Shown: positions 17,294-27,100 of the stretch, one piece after another
Layout: every line of letters begins with the position of its first letter
How positions within the stretch are numbered: the stretch's first letter is position 1
The notes under the pieces: generated by a model
Told to the model about the DNA's origin: nothing
Databases searched by the model: none
The model's input: only the letters and a program-made list of their open reading frames with translations
Assembly: GCA_965221595.1 (NCBI GenBank)
Contig: OZ244900.1
Location: forward strand, 2,666,001-2,730,000
DNA: 64,000 bases
Direction: 5' to 3'
Origin: JAAXGX01 sp965221595
Lineage (GTDB): Bacteria; Acidobacteriota; Vicinamibacteria; Vicinamibacterales; UBA8438
Program-made: the position numbers and the translations under genes

Positions 17294-18319
17294 ATGGTCA
17301 TGACACGCAGCTCGATCCTCTCGGCGGCGGCGGCAATTCTCGTGCTGCCCCTCGCGGCGGCCGCGCAGGGCACCGTGCGCATCGTGCAGACGAACAGCGC
17401 CGGTGACAACGTCCACATCATCGACCCGGCCACCAACCAGGTCGTCGGCGAGATCCAGGGCATCGAGCGGGCGCACGGAGCGGCCCCATCGCCGGACGGG
17501 CGCTGGCTGTACGTCGCCAACGAAGCCGACGACACCGTCGACATCGTCGACATGAAGGCGTTGCAGGTCGTCAAGAAGGTCCCCCTCAGCGGTCGGCCCA
17601 ACAACATTGCCATCACGCCGGACGGGCGCAAGGTCTATACGGCCATCGCACAGTCGCCCGGTGCCCTCGACGTGCTCGATACCAGCACGAACGAGATGGT
17701 CGCCACCATCTCGGTGCACGGCGGCGTGCACAACACTTACGTGACGCCCGACGGGAAGTACGCCATCGCCGGGATGATCGGCGCCCGCAACATCACGGTC
17801 GTGGACACGAAGACCGACCAGCCGGTGTGGACGACGTACTTCGACCGCGGCATCCGCCCGATGGCGTTCGACACCAACCCCGACGGGTCGACGCGGCACA
17901 TCTACGCGCAGCTCTCCAACTTCAACGGCTTCGCCGTGGTGGACTTCGACACGCGCAAGGAAGTGGCCCGCATCGAGTTTCCCGAGGTGCCGCCCGATCA
18001 GCAGACTCCCGGCCACGGCGGCAACACGGCGCACGGGCTCGGCGTGACGCCCGACAACCGCTACCTGGTGGGTAACAGCAGCTTCAACAGCAGCGTCTAC
18101 GTCTACACGCTGCCCGACCTGGAGCTGGTGGGCGGCGTCAGGGTGGGCCATTCGCCCAACTGGATCACCATCACCCCCGACAGCCGGTATGCCTACGTCT
18201 CGCTGTCGGGGAACAACAGCGTCGCGGTGGTCGAGATCGCAACGGTCGAGAAGGTGGCCGAGATCCCGACCGGCGGTCAGGTACCGAAGCGCAACGCCAC
18301 GCTGATCCTGGCGCCGTAG
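17294..18319 (+). CDS. Secreted YVTN/YncE-type beta-propeller protein
   Basis: Encodes 341 aa from ATG at 17294, with AGGAG spaced about 7 nt; a second ATG two codons on is possible. The signal peptide covers residues 1-24 (cleavage near AAAQG). The rest is a seven-bladed propeller with repeated patterns such as SPDGRWLYVANEADDTVDIV, TPDGRKVYTAI, TPDGKYAIAG and TPDSRYAYVSLSGNNSVAVV. Such proteins often accompany quinoprotein or cytochrome systems. Ligand and reaction are unknown. The cytochrome c gene starts 11 nt after its stop. Confidence 0.87.
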   Translation: MVMTRSSILSAAAAILVLPLAAAAQGTVRIVQTNSAGDNVHIIDPATNQVVGEIQGIERAHGAAPSPDGRWLYVANEADDTVDIVDMKALQVVKKVPLSGRPNNIAITPDGRKVYTAIAQSPGALDVLDTSTNEMVATISVHGGVHNTYVTPDGKYAIAGMIGARNITVVDTKTDQPVWTTYFDRGIRPMAFDTNPDGSTRHIYAQLSNFNGFAVVDFDTRKEVARIEFPEVPPDQQTPGHGGNTAHGLGVTPDNRYLVGNSSFNSSVYVYTLPDLELVGGVRVGHSPNWITITPDSRYAYVSLSGNNSVAVVEIATVEKVAEIPTGGQVPKRNATLILAP

Positions 18320-18330
18320 CCGCCGCAGCC

Positions 18331-18756
18331 ATGCCTGTTCCATGGGCCGCCGGGACGGTGACCGTTGCCCTGTTCGGGGCGGCGGTGGCCGGGCCGGCGG
18401 TGCAGGATCCGCCGCGTTCCGTGGACGACGGCGTGTACACCGCCGCGCAGGCCGAACGCGGTCAGGTGCTCTACGACGACCAGTGCGCCGTGTGCCACGG
18501 CCCGATCCGAGCCTTCGTGCCGGAGATGGCGGCCCTGCTCGGCGACCACACCTTCCGTGCGAAGTGGCAGGGACGCTCACTGGCCGAGCTGTTCGAGCTC
18601 ATCCGGGAGACCATGCCCCAGGACGCACCCGGATCCCTGTCGCCGCAGCAGTCGGCCGACATCGTCGCCTACATCCTCAGCGGCAACCGCAAGCCGGCGG
18701 GGGGCACGCCCCTCACGAACGACGCGGCGCAACTGGACGGCATCCGCTTCGAGTGA
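18331..18756 (+). CDS. Periplasmic class I cytochrome c
   Basis: Encodes 141 aa. An N-terminal signal (about residues 5-24) is followed by ERGQVLYDDQCAVCHG, with the CxxCH heme site near residue 53. A distal region with MPQDAPGSLSPQQSADIV and AYILSGN supplies the probable axial methionine (M89) and the C-terminal helix of a class I cytochrome. This is the pattern seen in subunits next to PQQ dehydrogenases. No ribosome site is visible, so translation is probably coupled to the propeller gene 11 nt upstream. Confidence 0.87.
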   Translation: MPVPWAAGTVTVALFGAAVAGPAVQDPPRSVDDGVYTAAQAERGQVLYDDQCAVCHGPIRAFVPEMAALLGDHTFRAKWQGRSLAELFELIRETMPQDAPGSLSPQQSADIVAYILSGNRKPAGGTPLTNDAAQLDGIRFE

Positions 18757-18919
18757 GCGCGCTGATGCGCCCCCCGGCAGCGACCGGTCGCGCGCCGCGC
18801 AGCTATCGAGCGCCAGCCGCGCGGCGGTAGACGAAACGGGAACGGACGGTGTACCGTGAGGTGTCGCGGGCGCGCTGCCCGGCGTCTGCACTGCAACACA
18901 CCAGTCCAGGAGGAGAACC

Positions 18920-19384
18920 GTGATCCGAACAGTTGTGCTCGCCGTCGTCATCGTCTTCGGCATCAGCGGGTCGGCCGCGGCCCAGGACCCGCCGGATGCG
19001 TGCGGCCCGAAGGGCGACCTGCCGGCCGATCTGTCCAACAACGCGGCCGGCGACTCGCGCTGCTTCGAGGTGCGCATGTACACCGCCCGGCCGGCGGCCG
19101 ACGGCAGCGGCGGCATCGACGAGCTGCACCAGCGCTTCCGCGACGGCGAGGTGGCGATCTTCGAGAAGCACGGCGCCGAGATCGTGGCGGTCTGGCAACG
19201 GCTCGACAACCCGAACACCCTGGTCTGGATGCTCGCCTACCGCGACCGCGCGCACCGGGACGAGGTGTGGGCCGCGTTCCGCGAGGACCCGGAGTGGGAC
19301 GAGCTGCTGGCCAAGTACCCGGCTCCGCTGGAGGGGATCGAGGTATTCTGGATGAGCGCCAGCGACTACTCGGCCCTCAAGTAG
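18920..19384 (+). CDS. Secreted NIPSNAP-family protein
   Basis: Encodes 154 aa from GTG, preceded by AGGAGGAGAA. The signal peptide covers residues 1-21 (cleavage SAAAQD). The mature part has FEVRMYTA, a helix with ELHQRFRDGEVAIFEKHGAE, LVWMLAYRD and the HRDEVWAAFREDPEWD segment, all typical of the NIPSNAP dimeric alpha/beta-barrel fold. The biochemical function of the family is unresolved. It probably has its own transcript, as 163 bp of non-coding sequence separate it from the cytochrome gene. Confidence 0.83.
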   Translation: MIRTVVLAVVIVFGISGSAAAQDPPDACGPKGDLPADLSNNAAGDSRCFEVRMYTARPAADGSGGIDELHQRFRDGEVAIFEKHGAEIVAVWQRLDNPNTLVWMLAYRDRAHRDEVWAAFREDPEWDELLAKYPAPLEGIEVFWMSASDYSALK

Positions 19385-19639
19385 CGGCGGCGGCGCCCGC
19401 CAGGGGCGGTCCGGCGGCAGGCGCCGACGGGCCGCCCGGCGCACTTCCGCGCGGCACCGCCCGGGTCCTCCCGCGCCGACGCCGGCGGGCGGCGGGCCCG
19501 GACCACGTCCCGGTCCACAGCCGGTCGAGAAGGTCCTTCCACGGCAGGCTGCGGATGCCCTCCACGCATTGATCAGGAAGCACCCGGCCGCGGCGCAGAA
19601 GGCGTTGCCCGGCGGGCGGGGTCGGCGCGGCGGCGGTGG

Positions 19640-19645
19640 TAGAAT
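19640..19645 (+). promoter_or_regulatory. -10 element TAGAAT for the PHP gene (near-leaderless)
   Basis: TAGAAT ends 9 nt before the ATG at 19655, and no ribosome site is visible. The 270-bp gap before this gene holds only GC-rich sequence in which I see nothing else. Confidence 0.4.
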
Positions 19646-19654
19646 CGCTCCGCC

Positions 19655-21115
19655 ATGCCTTCCTGGAACCCGGTTTCCCGGCGTCTCTTCCGACTCGGCG
19701 CGCCGTGTGCAGTCGCCGGGCTGGGGCTGGCGCTCGCGCTGGCCGCACCCGCCGCCGACCGCGAGTGGCTGGCCGGCGACTCGCACATCCACAGCCACTG
19801 GAGCGTCGGCTACGACTACCGCACCAGTCCGCCGACGCCCATCAAGGGCCGTGACGCGCTCTACTCCACGCCGCGCAACGCCGCCATGGCCCGCCGCTTC
19901 GGGCTGCGCTGGATGGTGACGACCGACCACGGCGGCCCGCACCACGCCAAACTGAACCGCGAGCAGGCGTACCGCGAGCTGACCCTGTCGCGCGAACTCG
20001 TGCCCGAGGTGCTGCAGTTCTACGGCCTGGAGCTCAACATGCCGGGCATGGACCACCACACCCTCATCATTCCGCGCGCGGAGAACGAGGCGGCGGTGCT
20101 GTACGAGATAGAGAGCCGTTTCGACGCCAACGAGGACTGGGCCCGGCCACCGGACCCGCGCCGGCAGTCAGCGGAGCTCCGGCGGCAGGCGCTGGCCCAC
20201 CTGCAGGGACTGGAGCGGCTGCCGATCCTCTTCGCGAACCATCCCTCGCGGTCCGCGCCGGCCATCGGGCGCTATGGTCGCGACGAGCCGTGGGAGCTGC
20301 GCGAGAACAACGACCTCGCACCGGACGTCTACCGCGGGATGGAGGGCGCGCCCGGCCATCAGGCCGCCACCCTGACCGCGGACAACGGCAGCCCCTACCG
20401 GGGCGTCTACTGGAACCCCGGGGCGCAGACGCTGGGCGGCTTCGACCAGATGACCGCCATCGTCGGCGGCCTGTGGGACGCCCTGCTCGGCGAGGGACGC
20501 CGGTTCTGGATAGTGGCCTCGTCCGACTCGCACTTCCACTACACCGAGCCGGTGCGGGCCGGGAGCGACTTCTGGCCCGGCGAGTTCCACAAGACCTGGG
20601 TCCACGCGCGCCCGACCTACGCCGGGGTGCTCGACGGCCTGCGGCAGGGCCGCCTGTTCGCGGTCGCCGGGGACCTCGTGACGGCACTCGACGTACGCCT
20701 GACGAGCGGGCGACGCGAGGCGGGACTCGGGGGTACGCTACGTGTCGCCCGCGGCGCGCAAGTCGCCGCAACGGTGCGCTTCCGCGACCCGGAGACCCCG
20801 AACGCGGCCGGCGAGAACCCCGCCGTCCGCCGGGTCGACGTCATCATCGGCGAGGTGGGGGCAGCGGCCGCCGACCCGGCGACCGACCGCAACCCGACGA
20901 CGCGGGTCCTGACGCGCGTCACCCGCGACGCGCTGGTCCGCGACGGGGATCGCTTCGCCCTCGAAGTGCCGCTGCCGGCGGCCGACCGCGACCTCTATGT
21001 CCGGGTGCGCGGCACGAGCAGCGACGACCTGGAGCCCGCGCTGGACATCCCCGAGGAGAACCCCTGGCACGACCTCTGGTTCTACTCGAACCCGATCTTC
21101 CTGGAAGTCGAGTGA
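19655..21115 (+). CDS. Secreted PHP-domain metal-dependent phosphoesterase-like protein
   Basis: Encodes 486 aa with a signal or Tat-like N-terminus (RRLFRLG, then a hydrophobic core to about residue 35). The PHP metal-ligand motifs appear in order: DSHIHSHWS (about 43), TTDHGG (about 90), GLELN near 130 followed by DHHTLI, FANHPS (about 195) and SSDSHFH (about 290). The last 130 residues or so form a beta-rich domain of unknown role. PHP proteins hydrolyse phosphoester bonds using a trinuclear metal site, but the substrate here is unknown. The stop codon falls inside a GTCGAGTGACGCC sequence that recurs at the junction of the giant genes. It is convergent with the first giant gene. Confidence 0.85.
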   Translation: MPSWNPVSRRLFRLGAPCAVAGLGLALALAAPAADREWLAGDSHIHSHWSVGYDYRTSPPTPIKGRDALYSTPRNAAMARRFGLRWMVTTDHGGPHHAKLNREQAYRELTLSRELVPEVLQFYGLELNMPGMDHHTLIIPRAENEAAVLYEIESRFDANEDWARPPDPRRQSAELRRQALAHLQGLERLPILFANHPSRSAPAIGRYGRDEPWELRENNDLAPDVYRGMEGAPGHQAATLTADNGSPYRGVYWNPGAQTLGGFDQMTAIVGGLWDALLGEGRRFWIVASSDSHFHYTEPVRAGSDFWPGEFHKTWVHARPTYAGVLDGLRQGRLFAVAGDLVTALDVRLTSGRREAGLGGTLRVARGAQVAATVRFRDPETPNAAGENPAVRRVDVIIGEVGAAAADPATDRNPTTRVLTRVTRDALVRDGDRFALEVPLPAADRDLYVRVRGTSSDDLEPALDIPEENPWHDLWFYSNPIFLEVE

Positions 21116-21118
21116 CGC

Positions 21119-21140
21119 CGTCGAGTGACACGGCTCGACG
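21119..21140. terminator. Hairpin between convergent PHP and giant-repeat genes
   Basis: CGTCGAG and CTCGACG form a 7-bp stem with an 8-nt loop between the two converging stop codons. There is no T-run in either direction, so any termination role is uncertain. A matching hairpin follows the second giant gene near 30150-30171. Confidence 0.3.
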
Positions 21141-21150
21141 CCCGGCCGGC

Positions 21151-24100
21151 TCAGTTCCGCTGAATGCGAACGTCGGAGGTCTCGCCTCCACCTGACCGAC
21201 CCGCTGCCGGTGCAGCCGCGCCCGCCGCCCGGCCGCGCGGCTCCCCGTTGACCCCAATTCGTCCGCCGACCAGGAAGCGGCGGTCGCCGTACGACCGATT
21301 GAGGCTGCCGAACCAGGTCAGCAGACCGCCGCCCGGCAGCCGCATCCCGTACTCCGCCCGCGAGTCGAGCCCCCACGCATCGCGCGCCCCGGCGAATCCA
21401 TACCGGCCGTAGACCTGATCCTGCCACAGCGACTCGGCCCCCGTCGCCGCATCGCCCCAGCGCGGCGCCAGCGACAGTGACAGCCCCTCGCCGCCCTGGT
21501 CACCCACACTGAGGCTCACCCCCAGGCCCCGCTCCCGGTAGCCCGTCGCCGAGTGCACCGCCAGCACCCTGCCCTGCGCGTCCAGCCGCACGATGCCACC
21601 CACCGCACGCACACCGAACGCCAGCTCCAGACCCGTCCCGGTCTGGCCCGCGCCGCCGTCGCGCCGCAGGCTCGCCTCCCCGAACGGCGCGAGCGTGAGC
21701 CCGTTGAACTGCAACGCACGCGATACCTCCGCCCCGATCCGCTGCTGGTTGACCGCCGCCGTCAGGCCGTCGAGCGTCTGTGCGCCCGCTTCGGTCTCGA
21801 CCCGCGCCCACGCAGCGTCGCCGCGCAACCCGAACTGCACACCGCTGCCGCCCAGCGCACCCAGCGCCCGGCGCACCTCCACCAGTCCCAGACCCAACCC
21901 CAGGTTGCTCGTCTCCACGCCGCCGGCCGACCTGGCGTTGACCGCTCGACCCCAGCCGGCACCGGCCATCGTCCATATCGACGTAGTTCCATCCGACCAA
22001 CGCACGTAGGGATGGACCGCCGTCAGCGTGGTCTCCAGGCGCCCGTCGGACCCGCCGACCCGCCAGTTGGCGCCGCCGCTGCTGCGCGCCACCCCCACGC
22101 CCGTCAGCCAGCGCTCGGACAGCCGCGTGTCCACACCCGCCCAGACCGTCGTCGCTGAGCCGTCATAACCAACCACCCCCGACGGCGCGCCGGCGAACGT
22201 CTGCATGTCGCTCTGGCCCCACACCTGCCACCGGCGGCGCCCAGATTCCGCGCCTTCGTCCCCGCCGAATCCCAGCAGCAGCTCCGTCCCGCTCAACAGC
22301 GCCTGCGACCCGCCGCCGAAGCCCGCCAGGCCCGCCGTGCCTGGCTGCCGGCCGCCGGCCGCTGACGCCCCCAGACCCGCGGCGCCCAGCCCGCCCGCGG
22401 TCGGACCCAGACCCGCAATCCCCGGACCGATAGTCCCTGGGCCAGCCCCCGGACCGATAATCCCCGGACTGACAATCCCCAGGCCGTACGGGTCGGCGCC
22501 GACCGAGCCGTGGCCCGCCAGCCCCACGAGCCAGCCAGACGCCGTCTGCTCCAGCGCCGTGCTCGCACTCGCCCTGTCCAGCGGCACCGTGCGCCCCATC
22601 ACAGTCAGCTGCGACCGGTCGTCCGCCGCACTCGCCGTCGCCCGACGCCCCAGCGTCATCCGCACGCTCGCAAGATGTGAACGCGCGATGCCCGCCAGCG
22701 TGTCCGTCAACGCCGCGCGCTGCAGGCGGCTCGTCACGCCCACCGAGAACATCTGCGTCACGCTCGACCCACCCGCGTCCTCCGCGGTCACCGTCACCAC
22801 CGCCGACCCCGGCCCACCCGGCGTCAGCGTCAGCAACGCCCCGGTCACCCCGACCGTCGCTACTGTTGTATCGGACGATTCGGCACGGAACGACAGCGCA
22901 TCGCCGTCGGCGTCCTCGAAATACGGCGTCAGGTCCAGCTCCGACGAGGCGTCCCCTTCGTCGAGCGTCTGAGCGGGGATCGCACCCACCGCCTGCGGCG
23001 CGTCGTTCACCGACAGCACGGTCACCTCGACCGTCGCCGTCGCCGTCCCACCCTCGCCGTCCGAAACAACATAGGTGAAGCGGTCGCTGCCGTGGTAGTT
23101 CGCCTCCGGCGTGTACTCCACCGCCGTGCCTGCAATCCGCACCGTGCCGTGGTCGGCCGCCGACACGCGCTCGACCTGCAGCGGATCCCCGTCCGGATCC
23201 GTATCGTTCGCCAGCACGTCCACCACCACCGCCCGGTCTTCTTCGGTGCGGATCTCGTCGTCCACCGCCTGCGGCGGCTCGTTCACTTTGGTGACGGTCA
23301 CCACGACCTCGGCGCGCGCCTCCTGGCCGTCGGCGTCACGCGCACTCACCGTCAGAACGAAACGGTTCGGCTCGGCCTGGAAGTCCTCGCCCGCACCCAC
23401 ATACGTCACGCGACCGTCGCGCTCGCCCACCGTGAAGCGCTCCGCATCGCCGGCCGCGAGCGCATAGGTCACAGCTTCGCCTTCGGGGTCCGACGCCAAC
23501 ACCGTGCCGAGTTCGGCCGGTCCGGCAATGCCCTCTCGCAGCTCGAACGAGTAGGACGGCGGATCGAACGACGGCAAGCTGTTCGGGTCGATCACCACAA
23601 CGGTCAGCTCCGCCGAAACCGTGCCGCCCTGCCCGTCGGAGAGCTCCACGCGGATCAGGTACCGGCCCGGCTGCGACGGCGCCTGCCAGCGGACTGTCAA
23701 ACTGTCGATGGCGCCGACGAAGCTGCCCTGCAACGCACTCCACGCATAACTCAGTTCGTCGCCGTCCTCGTCCGATCCAGCAGCCGTCACGGCGATCTCG
23801 CCACCCGCCACCACCTCGCACCCCCCTGCGCACGAGAGCGAAACCGTCGGCGGCCGGTTGGCTGGCCCGCCGCCACCGCCGCCGCCGGGGCCGCCGCCGG
23901 AGCCCGTGTTCGTGTTCACCACAATCGAGAACGTCAGCGTCGCCGTGTTCCCGGCAGTGTCGGTCACCGTGTAGGTGTAGTCCGTCGCCGTCTGCACCGT
24001 CGTCGGCGTCCCCGACAGCTCGCGGCTCGACCCGGTGAACGTCAGACCCGCAGGCAACGCCTCCGCAATGCTGTAGCTCAGCGTCCCGGTGCCGCCTGAC

Positions 24101-27100
24101 GCTTCAGGCAGCGTCAGCGCCGTGATCGCCACGTCCTGCGTGTACACCTGAGCCGCTATCGTCGCGCTGCCGAAGCTGGGCAACGCATCGTCCTCGACGG
24201 TGATCGACAGAGTCAGCGTCGCCGTGTCCCCGTCTTCATCCGTCACCGTGTACGTGTAGTCCGTGGCTCCCTGGACCGCCGTCGGCGTCCCCGACAACTG
24301 CCGGCTGGAAGCCGTGAACGTCAGGCCCGCAGGAAGCGCCTCCGCGATGCTGTAGCTCAGCGTCCCATTGCCGCCCGTCGCCTCAGGCAACGTCAGCGCC
24401 GTGATCGCCACGTCCTTCGTATACACCTGCGCCGCTATCGTCGCGCTCCCGAAATCGGGTGACGCGTCGGCTTCGACCGTGATCGACAGGGTCAACGTCG
24501 CCGTATCCCCGTCGTCGTCGGTCACCGTGTAGGTGTAGTCGGTCGCGGTCTGGACCGTCGTCGGTGTCCCCGACAGCTGCCGGCTCGAAGCCGTGAAAGT
24601 CAGACCGGCCGGCAACACCTCCTCGATGCTGTAGCTCAGCGTCCCGTTGCCGCCCGTCGCCTCAGGCAACGTCAGCGCCGTGATCGCTACGTCCTTCGTA
24701 TACACCTGCGCCGCTATCGTCGCGTCCCCGAAGTCGGGTGACGCGTCGGCTTCGACCGTGATCGACAGGGTCAGCGTCGCCGTATCCCCGTCGGCGTCCG
24801 TCACCGTGTACGTGTAGTCCGTCGCCGTCTGCACCGCCGTGGGAGTCCCCGACAGCTGCCGGCTCGACTCGGTGAACGTCAGACCGGCCGACAACGCCTC
24901 CTCGATGCTGTAGCTCAGCGTCCCATTGCCGCCCGTCGCCTCAGGCAACGTTAGCGCCGTGATCGCCACGTCCTGCGTGTACACCTGCGCCGCGATCGTG
25001 CTCGAACCGAAGCTCGGCGACGCGTCCGCCTCGACCGTGATCGACAGAGTCAGCGTCGCCGTATCCCCGTCGGCGTCCGTCACCGTGTACGTGTAGTCGG
25101 TCGCCGTCTGAACCGTCGTCGGCGTCCCCGACAACTGCCGGCTCGACTCGGTGAACGTCAGACCCGCAGGCAGAGCCTCCTCGATGCTGTAGCTCAGCGT
25201 CCCGTTGCCGCCCGTCGCCTCAGGCAACGTCAGCGCCGTGATCGCTACGTCCTGCGTATACACCTGCGCCGCTATCGTCGCGCTCCCGAAGCTCGGCGTC
25301 GCGTCGGCTTCGACCGTGATCGACAGGGTCAACGTCGCCGTGTCCCCGTCGGCGTCCGTCACCGTGTACGTGTAGTCGGTCGCCGTCTGGACCGTTGTCG
25401 GCGTCCCCGACAACTGCCGGCTCGACGCGGTGAACGTCAGACCCGCAGGCAGAGCCTCCTCGATGCTGTAGCTCAGCGTCCCGTTGCCGCCCGTCGCCTC
25501 AGGCAACGTCAGCGCCGTGATCGCTACGTCCTGCGTATACACCTGCGCCGCTATCGTCTCGCTCCCGAAGTCGGGTGACGCGTCGGCTTCGACCGTGATC
25601 GACAGGGTCAACGTCGCCGTGTCCCCGTCGTCGTCCGTCACCGTGTACGTGTAGTCGGTCGCCGTCTGCACCGTCGTCGGCGTCCCCGACAGCTGCCGGC
25701 TCGACTCGGTAAACGTCAGACCGGCCGGCAACGACTCTTCGATGCTGTAGCTCAGAGTCCCGTTGCCGCCCGTCGCCTCAGGCAGCGTCAGCGCCGTGAT
25801 CGCCACGTCCTGCGTGTACACCTGTGCGGCTATCGTCTCGCTCCCGAAGCTCGGCGAAGCATCCGCCTCGACCGTAATCGACAAGGTCAGTGTCGCCGTG
25901 TCTCCGTCATCGTCCGTCACCGTGTACGTGTAGTCCGTCGCCGTCTGCACTGCCGTCGGCGTCCCCGACAGCTGCCGGCTCGACTCGGTGAACGTCAGGC
26001 CCGCAGGAAGAGCCTCCTCGATGCTGTAGCTCAGAGTCCCGTTGCCACCCGTCGCCTCAGGAAGCGTCAGCGCCGTGATCGCCACGTCCTTCGTGTACAC
26101 CTGTGCGGCTATCGTCGCGCTCCCGAAGCTCGGCGAAGCATCCGCCTCGACCGTAATCGACAAGGTCAGTGTCGCCGTGTCCCCGTCTTCGTCGGTCACC
26201 GTGTACGTGTAGTCCGTCGCCGTCTGGACCGCCGTCGGCGTCCCCGCCAACTGGCGGCTCGACCCGGTGAACGTCAGGCCTGCCGGCAGAGCCTCCTCGA
26301 TGCTGTAGGTCAGCGTCCCGTTGCCACCCGTCGCCTCAGGAAGCGTCAGCGCCGTGATCGCCACGTCCTGCGTGTACACCTGCGCCGCTATCGTCTCGCT
26401 CCCGAAGCTCGGCGACGCGTCCGCTTCGACCGTGATCGACAGGGTCAACGTCGCCGTGTCGCCGTCGTCGTCCGTCACCGTGTACGTGTAGTCCGTCGCC
26501 GTCTGCACAGCCGTCGGCGTCCCCGACAGCTGCCGGCTCGACTCGGTAAACGTCAGACCGGCCGGCAGCGTCTCGACAATGCTGTAGCTCAGCGTCCCGT
26601 TGCCGCCCGTCGCCTCCGGCAACGTCAGCGCCGTGATCGCCACGTCCTGCGTGTACACCTGCACCGGTACCGTGCTCGAACCGAAGTTCGGCGTCGCGTC
26701 CGCCTCGACCGTGATCGACAAGGTCAGCGTCGCCGTGTCTCCGTCTTCGTCCGTCACCGTGTACGTGTAGTCAGTCGCCGTCTGCACCGCCGTGGGAGTC
26801 CCCGACAGCTGCCGGCTCGAACCCGTGAACGTCAGGCCCGCAGGAAGCGCCTCCGCGATGCTGTAGCTCAGCGTCCCGTTGCCACCCGTCGCTTGAGGCA
26901 GCGTCAGCGCCGTGATCGCCACGTCCTGCGTGTACACCTGCGCCGGTACTGTGCTCGAACCGAAGTTCGGCGACGCGTCAGCCTCGACCGTGATCGACAA
27001 GGTCAGCGTCGCCGTGTCCCCGTCTTCGTCCGTCACCGTGTACGTGTAGTCGGTCGCCGTCTGGACCGCCGTGGGAGTCCCCGACAGCTGCCGGCTCGAA

